Shown here in pieces: positions 16,799 through 25,135 of a DNA stretch of 64,000 bases. The notes beneath the pieces are model-generated. The model did no database searches and was not told the origin of the DNA. It worked only from the letters and a program-made list of their open reading frames with translations. The stretch is taken from the NCBI RefSeq assembly GCF_008014675.1, contig NZ_VOXD01000021.1, forward strand, positions 22,929-86,928, in the 5' to 3' direction. The stretch's first letter is position 1; each line of letters begins with the position of its first letter. This DNA comes from Neolewinella aurantiaca. GTDB lineage: Bacteria > Bacteroidota > Bacteroidia > Chitinophagales > Saprospiraceae. The position numbers and the translations under genes are program-made.

Positions 16799-17812
16799 AT
16801 GAAGTTTACAATCGGACAAAAAGTGCGCATGAAGCGCACCGAGAATTACGGCGAGGTAACCAAGCTCTTACCCGGAGACCTGGTTCAGGTAAAACTGGAC
16901 GGAGGCCTCGGCCATATACCTATCCCTACTGAAGCATTGGAACCCGCTGAAACCAGGGTCGTCCCGCCCCGGCACAGCCCCCCACCCCAGCAAAGAAGCA
17001 ATGCTGAAGTCTCGGGTGGCAACGGCGTTCAAATTGCTTTCGATACCGTTTTGAGCAACGAAGCCATGCCCGTCGCCTACGAAGTCTATCTGCTCAACAG
17101 TACGCCCCATAAGATCATCTATGAGTGTAAGGTTCTCACCCATGCCGACCGCAGGTGGATCAAGGTAGGCCAGATGGAGCCCAACACCAAAAAACGCCTC
17201 GACCCCGTAGAGTACGGCTGGCTCAACGAAAAACTGAGCGTCGAACTCGATGTGCGCACCATCATACCCGGAGGAACCGGGCCACGGCATTTTCAAAAAG
17301 TAAGCATCAAAGGCAAACAATTTTTCAATAAGCTGACCGAGGTGCCCGAGCTTTACCGCGAAGCGCATCTCTACGTTGTATTCCCGGAACTCAAAAAACC
17401 GACCACGGCACCTGCTGCCGAGCCCAAAGGCCCCACCCTTAAAGCACTGACCCGCGAAGTGATGGCCAAAAATCCCCCTCCAAAACCTGCGGAGAAGCCA
17501 GGCCGGACCAATCTCCGGGCTAAGATGGATTTCGAAAACACCATCGATCTTCACCTCGAAGCGCTCGTCCGCGACCCTGGAGAAGTTCCGCGCGATCAGG
17601 TGCTCAGCACCCAGATTCGCCACTTCGAGAACTACCTGAGTATGGCACTTAAGCTCGGCGTCGACAATATTTTCGTCATCCACGGCGTCGGCGACGGCAT
17701 TCTGAAACGGGAGGTACACAAGGTCCTGAGCAAAACCCGATACGTACGTAAGTTCAAGAACGAATACAACAAAAAATACGGGTACGGAGCAACCGAAGTC
17801 ATCTTCGATTAA
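16799..17812 (+). CDS. DUF2027/Smr domain protein
   Basis: A 337-residue cytoplasmic protein. Residues 1-45 form a small KOW/SH3-like beta domain (MKFTIGQKVRMKRTENYGEV) that is the start of DUF2027, followed by a beta-sandwich region to about 190. A Pro/Ala-rich linker (PTTAPAAEPKGP) carries sequence resembling the dispersed repeat. Residues about 245-337 are an Smr domain with DLHLEALV and the HGVGDGILKREV motif. Smr domains of MutS2 relatives are nucleases that act on branched DNA or on mRNA in stalled-ribosome rescue; this architecture is characteristic of Bacteroidota and its role is not established. Confidence 0.9.
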   Translation: MKFTIGQKVRMKRTENYGEVTKLLPGDLVQVKLDGGLGHIPIPTEALEPAETRVVPPRHSPPPQQRSNAEVSGGNGVQIAFDTVLSNEAMPVAYEVYLLNSTPHKIIYECKVLTHADRRWIKVGQMEPNTKKRLDPVEYGWLNEKLSVELDVRTIIPGGTGPRHFQKVSIKGKQFFNKLTEVPELYREAHLYVVFPELKKPTTAPAAEPKGPTLKALTREVMAKNPPPKPAEKPGRTNLRAKMDFENTIDLHLEALVRDPGEVPRDQVLSTQIRHFENYLSMALKLGVDNIFVIHGVGDGILKREVHKVLSKTRYVRKFKNEYNKKYGYGATEVIFD

Positions 17813-17932
17813 GACCTCATTCACCCCACTAAAACGGAATCTTTAATGTCTTACCGACGCACCGGTGCGGTAGGCAAACACAACACCACACCCCGGAAAG
17901 CGTTAATTCACCAGATCAAACTAACTACTGAA

Positions 17933-18718
17933 ATGAGAACCACACTAACCATCACACTGCTCAGCCTGCTGTTTCTGACGTCCTGCAATCAGGCTAAGGT
18001 CAAAGAGCTCGAAGTAAAACTCAGCTCCAGTGAACAGCAACGTGAGATGCTGGCCACCCAGCTGGAAAGCGTTCAACGCACCAACGGAGACCTGCTTAAC
18101 CGCATGGAAGATCTTTCCGTAATCAGCAAAGAAGGCGCAACTTCTATACGTGAAAGTCTGCAGAGCATCAGTGGCCAAACGAGCTACATCCGTGACCTCA
18201 ACACCTCCATTCAGCGCAAAGACAGCCTCAACCTGGCGCTGGTGATGAACCTGAAGCGCTCACTCGACGATGTTGGCGGCGAAGACATCGACGTCGAAGT
18301 ACGTGGCGGTAAGGTGCACGTCAGCATCTCCGATAAAATGCTCTTCAACTCGGGCTCCGCCCGCGTAAATGCTACCGCCGAGCGGGTGCTGGAAAACATC
18401 AGCACGGTCCTCAACGATCACCGCGACCTCAACGTCATCGTTGAAGGCCATACCGACAATGTCCCCGTTAACATCAACGGTGTTCAGGACAACTGGGAAC
18501 TTTCTACCCGCCGCGCCACTGCGGTAGTACGCAAGCTTGTCGACAAATTTTACGTCGATCCCGCCCGTCTCTCGGCCTCCGGCCGCGCTGAATTCGACCC
18601 ACGCGGAGATAATACCACCGCCGAAGGCCGTGCCAAAAACCGTCGCACCGAGATCGTCATCACGCCTAACCTCGACGAGTTCTTCCAGCTCGCAAAAGAC
18701 AACGGCGTAGCCGGGTAA
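17933..18718 (+). CDS. OmpA-family peptidoglycan-binding lipoprotein
   Basis: A 261-residue protein with a lipobox ending FLTSC (Cys18); the ATG at 17933 starts the signal peptide, and the longer frame from 17846 is rejected for that reason. Residues about 22-110 form a coiled coil. Residues about 125-250 are an OmpA C-terminal domain with FNSGSARVNATAERVL, VEGHTDNVPVN and the NRRTEIVI end, which contains the Asp and Arg that hold diaminopimelate in peptidoglycan. It probably ties the outer membrane to the wall. It is convergent with recN. Confidence 0.9.
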   Translation: MRTTLTITLLSLLFLTSCNQAKVKELEVKLSSSEQQREMLATQLESVQRTNGDLLNRMEDLSVISKEGATSIRESLQSISGQTSYIRDLNTSIQRKDSLNLALVMNLKRSLDDVGGEDIDVEVRGGKVHVSISDKMLFNSGSARVNATAERVLENISTVLNDHRDLNVIVEGHTDNVPVNINGVQDNWELSTRRATAVVRKLVDKFYVDPARLSASGRAEFDPRGDNTTAEGRAKNRRTEIVITPNLDEFFQLAKDNGVAG

Positions 18719-18788
18719 CCCTACCGGTGGAGGGGTTGCGACTGAAAACCAGCGCCGGCACACCGGCTAACAATTCCTCCACCGCTTT

Positions 18789-20450
18789 TTATCCCTCAAC
18801 CAGTTCCCGGGCGTTCTCCAGGGCACCGTCTGAAGGCGGGTTCTGCGACAGCATCACCGCGATGCTACGGATGCGCTCTTCCTGGTTGAGTTCGCGCACC
18901 TTTGTGATGGTCCGGGCCGCATCGTCGTGGTCTTGCTTGTACACGAAGTAATGGCGATCGGCACGGCTGGCCACCTGCGGGCTGTGCGTGATGACCACGA
19001 CCTGATGATGCTGGCTGAGATCGGTCAGGATCTTACCCATTTTCTGGGCTACGTCTCCGGATACTCCGGAGTCAATTTCATCGAAAATGAGGGTAGGCAG
19101 TTCCATCGCTGAAGCGACGAGGGACTTTGTCACCAGTGCCAAACGGCTCATTTCTCCGCCCGAAGCGGCGGCTTTGATGGTCTGGAGTCTTCCGCCTTTG
19201 TTGGCGCTGAAAAGGAATTGTACGTCATCGAGACCGTGTGGTCCCGGCTCCGCGAGTTCCTTGAAGTCGACCACGAGCTGAGCATTTTCCATGCTGAGCT
19301 CAGCGAGTTGCTCCTGAACCTGCTTTCCGAATTGAGGAGCCACTTTCTTGCGGCCCTTGCGCAACTGAAGACCTGACTTTTGCAGTGCTTCAGTAATCGT
19401 TTTCTGCTCCGCGGTCAGTTTCTCGATCTCTCCACCAAGATCAGCGAAATGGCCCAGACGACCGGAAAGCTCCTCATAGATAGCCAGTAACTCCCCGACG
19501 GAGGTTACCGAGTGCTTATTCTGAAGGCGGTAGATGAGATTGATACGTTCCTCCACTTCTTCGAGTCGTTCCGGGTTGACCTCAGTATCGTCGCCGAAGG
19601 CTTCGAGGTCCGATGCGACCTCATCCAACTCGAGGCGGATACCCTCGAATCGGTCGTAGATGTCTTTGAGTTTAGGGTCTCCGGCAGCGAGCGGCAGAAG
19701 CTTATGCCCGATGGAGAGGAGTTGGTCCGTTACGGCATTGTCGTCTTCGGAGAGATAATGAAACACACCGTTCGTGAGTTGCTTGATCTCATCGGCGTTA
19801 CTCAGGCGGTGGCGCTCACCTTCCAGTTCTTCCTGCTCTCCGGCGAGGAGGGCGGCTTCATCGAACTCATTGACCTGAAACTCGATGAACTCCTGCTCGC
19901 GACGCGCCTGAGCAGCTTCCTCGTTGAGCTGGTTGAGACGGCGACGATTGGCCTGCAGTGTGGCGTACTGCTTCCGATAAACGGCCACTGCATCCCGCTG
20001 CCGAGCCAGCGCATCCAACAGTTCCAGCTGAAACTCAGCGTTGTTGATATAAAGCGTATCGAACTGCTGGTGCAGATCAATCAACGTATTGCCCAGTTGC
20101 TGCAACACTTTCAGGTTGGCCGGCGTATCGTTCACGAAGGCACGGCTTTTACCCGAGGGCGTAATCTCCCGACGTATGATCAACTCGGTATCGTAATCCA
20201 GGTCCTGCTCCTCGAAGAAAGCTTTGAGGTTGTAGGCAGAGATATTGAATCGTCCTTCTATGATACACTTTTTACCGGTATCAAAAAGCGTCTTGCCGTC
20301 GGCCCTTCCCCCCAAAATGAGGCTCAAAGCTCCAAGAACAATAGATTTGCCGGCACCGGTTTCGCCGGTAATGATGCTCAGGCCCTCCGCAAAATCGAGC
20401 TGGAGTTCTTCGATGATCGCGTAATTGCGGATGTGAAGGCGTTGAATCAT
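18789..20450 (-). CDS. recN: DNA repair ATPase RecN
   Basis: A 553-residue SMC-like protein for double-strand-break repair. The N-terminal half has the Walker A GETGAGKS at residues 29-36 and the IRREITPSGKSRAFVNDTP segment. Long coiled-coil arms occupy about residues 150-370. The C-terminal half has SGGEMSRLAL (ABC signature), the Walker B region TLIFDEIDSGVSGDVA, and VVVITHSPQVASRADRH, identifiable from the ITHSPQVA core. Size and motif order are standard. A TAAATTTG box lies 22 nt upstream of the ATG. Confidence 0.97.
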   Translation of the reverse strand: MIQRLHIRNYAIIEELQLDFAEGLSIITGETGAGKSIVLGALSLILGGRADGKTLFDTGKKCIIEGRFNISAYNLKAFFEEQDLDYDTELIIRREITPSGKSRAFVNDTPANLKVLQQLGNTLIDLHQQFDTLYINNAEFQLELLDALARQRDAVAVYRKQYATLQANRRRLNQLNEEAAQARREQEFIEFQVNEFDEAALLAGEQEELEGERHRLSNADEIKQLTNGVFHYLSEDDNAVTDQLLSIGHKLLPLAAGDPKLKDIYDRFEGIRLELDEVASDLEAFGDDTEVNPERLEEVEERINLIYRLQNKHSVTSVGELLAIYEELSGRLGHFADLGGEIEKLTAEQKTITEALQKSGLQLRKGRKKVAPQFGKQVQEQLAELSMENAQLVVDFKELAEPGPHGLDDVQFLFSANKGGRLQTIKAAASGGEMSRLALVTKSLVASAMELPTLIFDEIDSGVSGDVAQKMGKILTDLSQHHQVVVITHSPQVASRADRHYFVYKQDHDDAARTITKVRELNQEERIRSIAVMLSQNPPSDGALENARELVEG

Positions 20451-20472
20451 TGGCTGTTTTGTTGGGAAAGTG

Positions 20473-20480
20473 CAAATTTA
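20473..20480 (-). promoter_or_regulatory. Putative -7 box TAAATTTG of recN
   Basis: A perfect TAnnTTTG match, 22 nt before the recN ATG. Confidence 0.55.
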
Positions 20481-20718
20481 CAAACAACTAAAGAATAATT
20501 AGCAGTCGGCATTGATTTTGTTCGGCTGGGCCGGCTTTTCGGAGCCCGGAAAATCTTCGTTGTCGGGCCATTACCCACATTCTGATTTTCCACCTCAGCC
20601 TCCGTCCTTTCCAGCAAGCTGCGCCTGAGGCGCAGCGGAGAGAGAACCAAAAACGTCCAACAATGTGGCCATTGCCAATAATATTTCCGGAAATGCCCGT
20701 TAATGCCGCGGGGTAACC

Positions 20719-20726
20719 TAGTTTTG
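20719..20726 (+). promoter_or_regulatory. Putative -7 box TAGTTTTG
   Basis: A perfect TAnnTTTG match, 20 nt before the ATG of the 20747 lipoprotein gene. A CTGCGCC-TGA-GGCGCAG hairpin lies upstream at 20619-20635. Confidence 0.5.
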
Positions 20727-20746
20727 CGGAGCAAAAAAACCAACCT

Positions 20747-21226
20747 ATGCGCATCCTCTGCTCAATGTTTCTTACCCTCGTTCTGTTTTCATGCGGTGCC
20801 GATTCCGATGCCGGCAAGTGGAAACCACTTGACCTGATGAAGTACAACATCCCCGTGACGATTGCCGCACCCGACAGTGCGAAAGTCTCTGCCACTAACC
20901 TCTCCGGAATAATGCAAGACGTCACGATCAAGAGCGCAGACGATCGTTACTCCGTCCAGGTGCTTGCCAGCAGGGCGGCATCCAACGACATGGCCAAACT
21001 TAAAGCCGAACAGTTGGACCTTGTCCGTGACAATCGTTATTTCGAGAGCATCGTCCGGGAAGAAGAGGACGGGTTTATCTTCCAGAATATGATTGACTCC
21101 ACTTCTCTCTACGGGTTCCGGTACATTATCTACCAGGGCGACCAGGAGTTCGTTTTCCAAAATGCATTCGACGGTACTTTCAATCTCGCTGAGATCGAAG
21201 CCATGTACGAAGCGGTAAAGCAATGA
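20747..21226 (+). CDS. Hypothetical lipoprotein
   Basis: A 159-residue protein with a lipoprotein signal peptide ending VLFSC (Cys16). The mature part shows alternating strands (YSVQVLAS, GFIFQNMI, YGFRYIIYQ, QEFVFQNAF) and ends in a helix, EIEAMYEAVKQ, suggesting a small alpha/beta domain that binds something at the periplasmic face. I do not recognise the family. It is 100 bp upstream of the DUF368 gene and co-directional, so the two could be transcribed together. Confidence 0.7.
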   Translation: MRILCSMFLTLVLFSCGADSDAGKWKPLDLMKYNIPVTIAAPDSAKVSATNLSGIMQDVTIKSADDRYSVQVLASRAASNDMAKLKAEQLDLVRDNRYFESIVREEEDGFIFQNMIDSTSLYGFRYIIYQGDQEFVFQNAFDGTFNLAEIEAMYEAVKQ

Positions 21227-21326
21227 TAAAGTCTGGCAAACAGAGCCCGGAGGAAACGTAAAAACTGCGTCCCTCTGAAACTCGAGCGGACAATAGCACT
21301 TTTCAGACCTCAAGACCAGAAGATAA

Positions 21327-22280
21327 ATGAGTATATCAACAATTCTAAAAGGCATGGCCATGGGAATGGCGGAAGCCATACCCGGTGTCAGTGGCGGTAC
21401 CATTGCCTTCATCACCGGCATTTATGCCCGCTTACTGGAAGCTATCGGAGGCATCCTCGGTCCCAGGGTATTGGGAGCATTGCGCAAAGAAGGTATAGCA
21501 GCTGCCTGGAAGGCTGCCGACGGCGGTTTTATCCTGCAACTGGGCATCGGGATGGTAGTCGGCCTGGGCATTGCGGTATTCTCGATTACAGAATTGCTGG
21601 AACTTTACCCTCCGGTGGTCTGGGCCTTTTTCTTCGGGCTCATCATCGCTTCGGCGGTTTACATTGGTAAACAAATCACACAGTGGAGTTTTGCGGCAAT
21701 TGCGCTGCTCATCTTCGGCACAGCCTTTGCTTTCTGGCTAACTACCATTAACCCGATGGCGGGAAGTACCAGCCCTGTGCTGGTGTTTCTTGCGGGTATG
21801 ATCGCTATTTCGGCACTGATTTTACCCGGCATTTCTGGCTCATTCATTCTTCTTTTGCTGGGTATGTACACTCCGGTATTTACAGCTGTTCGGAATATGG
21901 CCGGAGGGGATACGGGAGCCTTGCTGACCGTCGCCATCTTCGCGTTTGGCTGCCTGGCGGGTCTCGCTGTTTTCAGCCGGGTCATCACCTACACATTCAA
22001 GACATTCCCGAACCAGACCATGGCTTTACTGACTGGTTTCATGCTCGGTTCATTGCGTACGCTGTGGCCATGGCAAAACGTGCTCTCCACGCGCATCGAC
22101 AGTTCGGGCGAAGAGGTTCCGTTGTTGCAAAAGCCCGTCCTCCCCGCATCGTACGAAGGTGACTCCACCTTCCTCGTGGGTGTTATTCTTGCTTTCCTCG
22201 CTGGTCTCGCCATCGTTTACGTGATGGACCGTTTTGCTCCTCCCGTAGAAGAGGAAGTTGAAGTACTGGAAGAAGTTTAA
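21327..22280 (+). CDS. DUF368 / PopT-type undecaprenyl phosphate translocase
   Basis: A 317-residue polytopic membrane protein. The family signature is at the N-terminus (GMAEAIPGVSGGTIAFITGI, residues about 13-32) and a second copy of the same idea occurs as LPGISGSFILLLLGMY at about 165-180, so the protein has the internal duplication typical of the family. DUF368 proteins (PopT) recycle the C55 isoprenoid lipid carrier across the inner membrane for cell-wall synthesis; this is established for homologues and inferred here. A dispersed repeat element begins at the base after the stop codon. Confidence 0.9.
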   Translation: MSISTILKGMAMGMAEAIPGVSGGTIAFITGIYARLLEAIGGILGPRVLGALRKEGIAAAWKAADGGFILQLGIGMVVGLGIAVFSITELLELYPPVVWAFFFGLIIASAVYIGKQITQWSFAAIALLIFGTAFAFWLTTINPMAGSTSPVLVFLAGMIAISALILPGISGSFILLLLGMYTPVFTAVRNMAGGDTGALLTVAIFAFGCLAGLAVFSRVITYTFKTFPNQTMALLTGFMLGSLRTLWPWQNVLSTRIDSSGEEVPLLQKPVLPASYEGDSTFLVGVILAFLAGLAIVYVMDRFAPPVEEEVEVLEEV

Positions 22281-22298
22281 GGCGCGGCCGCAGGTGCC
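22281..22298 (+). repeat. Dispersed REP-like element abutting the DUF368 stop codon
   Basis: Core GGCGCGGCCGCAGGTGCC begins directly after the TAA at 22278-22280. The tail is weakly conserved (GAGCTTTTAG). Confidence 0.65.
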
Positions 22299-22459
22299 AG
22301 GCTGAGCTTTTAGAAGTTGGAGTCTACGAAGTATTGCCACCGGCAGAATCAATATAATCGTGTTTCTTGTGATGCACTCGTTTTGGTGCACCTCTCAATC
22401 GACTGCACGAAGTACCTCCGAAGCACACCAACAAAAGAGAACACAGAACTAAACTTTCA

Positions 22460-23260
22460 ATGACCTACGGACTAATTGGCTTCCCTCTTTCCCACTCCTT
22501 CAGCCAGGGCCATTTCACCGAGAAGTTCACCAAGCTTGGCCTTGCGGATACGCATCAGTACCTGAACTTCGCCATAGAAGACTTTAAGGGCTTCGACGAC
22601 CTGCGGGCTCAACACCCCGACCTTAAGGGCATCAATGTTACTATCCCGCATAAGCAGAACGTGATCCCTTACCTCGATCGCCTGGATCCTGCTGCGAAGA
22701 ACATCGGGGCAGTGAACTGCATCCGCATCGAAAAAGACGGAACGCTGACCGGGTATAACACCGATTACCTCGCCTTCCAAACCGACTTACTGGAATTTCT
22801 GCGGGAGTACAACTGGACCGAACACGCTTATGGCCTCCCCCACGACGAAGACCTGCTGGAAACCTTCCTCAAAGAAACCAACGCGCTGGTGCTTGGCACC
22901 GGCGGTGCGTCTCTGGCCGTACACGAAGCCCTGCAGGAGTTGGGCGTTACCACTCAGGCCGTAAGTCGTTCTGCGGGCAAAAACCGGATCACTTACTCCG
23001 ACCTTAGCCCCGCGCTCATTCAGGACTACCACATTATCGTAAATACAACTCCACTGGGCATGTACCCCAACGCAGACGCCTGCCCGGACCTCCCCTACGA
23101 AGCGCTGGGGCCAGCACATTTCTGTTATGACCTCGTGTACAACCCGAACCCTACCCTGTTCCTGCAAAAGGCCGCAGCGGCCGGAGCAGGCACCGGAGCC
23201 GGGATACGAATGCTGGTGCACCAGGCAGAAGCCGGATGGCGGATCTGGGGCGAAGGCTAG
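22460..23260 (+). CDS. aroE: Shikimate dehydrogenase
   Basis: A 266-residue cytoplasmic enzyme that reduces 3-dehydroshikimate to shikimate with NADPH in aromatic amino acid synthesis. The catalytic pair is visible: Lys65 in NVTIPHK and Asp102 in NTDYLAF. The substrate pocket GFPLSHSFS is at residues 7-15. The nucleotide-binding loop GTGGAS is at 146-151. A charged insert of about 15 residues (YNWTEHAYGLPHDEDLLE) lies before the Rossmann domain. Single gene, convergent with the serine hydrolase that follows. Confidence 0.94.
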   Translation: MTYGLIGFPLSHSFSQGHFTEKFTKLGLADTHQYLNFAIEDFKGFDDLRAQHPDLKGINVTIPHKQNVIPYLDRLDPAAKNIGAVNCIRIEKDGTLTGYNTDYLAFQTDLLEFLREYNWTEHAYGLPHDEDLLETFLKETNALVLGTGGASLAVHEALQELGVTTQAVSRSAGKNRITYSDLSPALIQDYHIIVNTTPLGMYPNADACPDLPYEALGPAHFCYDLVYNPNPTLFLQKAAAAGAGTGAGIRMLVHQAEAGWRIWGEG

Positions 23261-23317
23261 TGGACCAGCCAGCAAATATCGTCACACTCCAAGCTGAGTT
23301 TTTTCATCCTGCTACAG

Positions 23318-24346
23318 CTAACTATTCCTGCGTAGAATTTTTACAATTCGACTGAACACAATTTCCGAAAGGTTCCATTCGTAACCATTAAAGTCGGTAG
23401 TATTGATGAACTGCACAACGACTGCGTCGATGTCCTTATGGTACGCTGCGAGGCTCTGGTAACCGACCACCAGACCTCCATGATTGTATTCATAGGGATA
23501 TATCTCCTGTTCTCCTTCTTCGAATACTGACCCGTCGTTCAGGGCGCGCAAGAACCTACCCACATCTTCTGCCGTGGCCAGCATTCCGTTTTCATTCTCC
23601 TTGAAATCATCATCGTCACCTACGTAATATCCGCTCATAACGTCGTCTAAGTTTACCTCAGAAGTCGAGAAGAAGGTATTTTCCAACTTAAGGAGAACGA
23701 GGATTTCAGCCTTGATGTACTCATGATGATTGTAGCCCAGAACGTTGTCCATAATCCTTCTGAGGAGTAGATAATTAGTGTTTGAATAACCATATCCCTG
23801 ATCCGGCTTAAACTCTGCTGGCAGATCGAGAGCGAAATTCAGGGCGTCTTTGCTGTTTTCCTGCTCATTGACCCAGTAAGCAGGATCGTCCGTAAAATTT
23901 GGAATTCCGGACCGATGCTGAATCATCATCCTTAGGGTGATTTTCTCTGAATTTTCGATCCGCCCCTTTAATTCCGGAAGGTAATCTGCCAGTGACTTAT
24001 CAAAATCCAAACGATTTTCCCTGACCAACTTAGTGGCCGCCACAGCCGTGTACAGCTTGCTGATGCTGGCTATTTTGAACAATGATTCCGGGTCGGCAGG
24101 TATCTTCTCTTTTCTGTCCTTCCAGCCACCGGTATAAAATGCTGGTGGCTTCCCGGCCTGGTCTACGTAAACAATCATCCCGTCAAATCCGTGTCCGATT
24201 GCCTCGTCTACTTGCTCTTGAACGGTATCAGGGATTGGCAGAATCCACACCTTTACCAGAATCCACGGAACGAAATACAACGAAACTAGTGTCCCTACGA
24301 GCAGTATTCCCCTCACGATCCATTTGGCTTTCTTATTCTTTATCAT
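23318..24346 (-). CDS. Beta-lactamase-fold serine hydrolase (class C / DD-peptidase-like)
   Basis: A 342-residue protein with an N-terminal transmembrane or signal segment (residues 10-36), acting outside the cytoplasm. Catalytic motifs of the PF00144 family are present: SISK at residues 94-97 (Ser94 nucleophile, Lys97), YSN at 188-190, and an HGG motif near the C-terminus in YNHGGLVVGY. Members include DD-peptidases, esterases and lactamases; substrate cannot be assigned. It overlaps the upstream DUF2200 gene by 4 bp (ATGA), implying translational coupling. Confidence 0.88.
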   Translation of the reverse strand: MIKNKKAKWIVRGILLVGTLVSLYFVPWILVKVWILPIPDTVQEQVDEAIGHGFDGMIVYVDQAGKPPAFYTGGWKDRKEKIPADPESLFKIASISKLYTAVAATKLVRENRLDFDKSLADYLPELKGRIENSEKITLRMMIQHRSGIPNFTDDPAYWVNEQENSKDALNFALDLPAEFKPDQGYGYSNTNYLLLRRIMDNVLGYNHHEYIKAEILVLLKLENTFFSTSEVNLDDVMSGYYVGDDDDFKENENGMLATAEDVGRFLRALNDGSVFEEGEQEIYPYEYNHGGLVVGYQSLAAYHKDIDAVVVQFINTTDFNGYEWNLSEIVFSRIVKILRRNS

Positions 24347-24717
24347 TTTACTTCCCGTAGTATCTTTTCCATCTTTCTGCCTCTTGCCAATTCATCGATC
24401 AGCTTTTCCATACGTCTGCATTGCTTGTACACTTCGAACTCGTCTTCGATCTCCTCAATACGGTACCCGCAGACCACGCCTTTAATGAGACCGGCGTTGG
24501 GGTGTATTGTAGCTTTTTGAAAGAAGGTTCTGAAGGTTACTTTTTCGTCGATAAGTGTCTGTAATTCTTTTTCATCAAGGCCGGTAAACCATCCTAAAAC
24601 CTGATCGATTTCTTGTTTTGTCCTGCCATTCTTCTCCACCCTTTTTAAGTAATGTGGATAAATGGAGCCAAATATCATTTCAGCTACTTTCTCATTTTTC
24701 TCGGCGGTAACTTTCAT
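24343..24717 (-). CDS. DUF2200 family protein
   Basis: A 124-residue cytoplasmic protein. The family pattern is clear: FGSIYPHYLKRVEKNGRTK, QVLGWFTGLDE, a central FRTFFQKATIHPNAG and VCGYRIEEIED, ending in a charged helix KLIDELARGRKMEKILR. Function is unknown; similar proteins are found singly in Gram-positive and Bacteroidota genomes and are often moved by transfer. Its TGA overlaps the ATG of the serine hydrolase gene, so both are made from one message. Confidence 0.85.
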   Translation of the reverse strand: MKVTAEKNEKVAEMIFGSIYPHYLKRVEKNGRTKQEIDQVLGWFTGLDEKELQTLIDEKVTFRTFFQKATIHPNAGLIKGVVCGYRIEEIEDEFEVYKQCRRMEKLIDELARGRKMEKILREVK

Positions 24718-25120
24718 CTCTATTTGATTTACGTCGGTTTAAATAATTTTCGTGTGAGTTACGGATACAAAATTCTCTCCCGGCATCCCGCCTGGAGGGC
24801 CCAAAGCAGTAGGCGACGTGTTGATCACAAAATACACCTAAAACTACGGTTATTCTGGCTTTGATGTTACGGTAAAGTAGGTTAACAACATACGAATCAC
24901 TCTTTAAGCAGACAGCTCTGAACAGATGCAACCGATAGATGGCAGGCATCTCTCCGGCGAGCGTTTGGGAAGCTAGCTAAAGCCTCCTTGCCTCAAAAGC
25001 ATTTATTGCACCCGCGGCCGCGCCCGCAGAAAGCGTAAGAGACCACCGTGTATATGATTACTCAGGAGCGGCAATTTGTCCTTCTAAAACCCAGACAATA
25101 ACATATCGCTAAAAACACGT
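24718..25120. other. Intergenic region of 400 bp
   Basis: No reading frame with coding character is visible. It contains one dispersed REP-like element on the minus strand (24986-25024) and a weak TATCTTTA box at 25121 ahead of the exporter gene. Confidence 0.6.
24986..25024 (-). repeat. Dispersed REP-like element upstream of the C39 exporter
   Basis: Minus-strand core GGCGCGGCCGCGGGTGCA at 25007-25024. Tail ATAAATGCTTTTGAGGCAAG with a further G ends at 24986. Confidence 0.7.
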
Positions 25121-25135
25121 TATCTTTACATCAAT

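Noticed and set aside
16868..17824. 318-codon minus-strand frame opposite the Smr-domain gene
   Set aside because: Antisense of a well-supported gene; its composition reflects the sense codon bias, with no recognised domain.
22371..22390. Small TGCAC/GTGCA hairpin upstream of aroE
   Set aside because: Only a 5-bp stem, no T-run and no motif of a known leader; likely chance.
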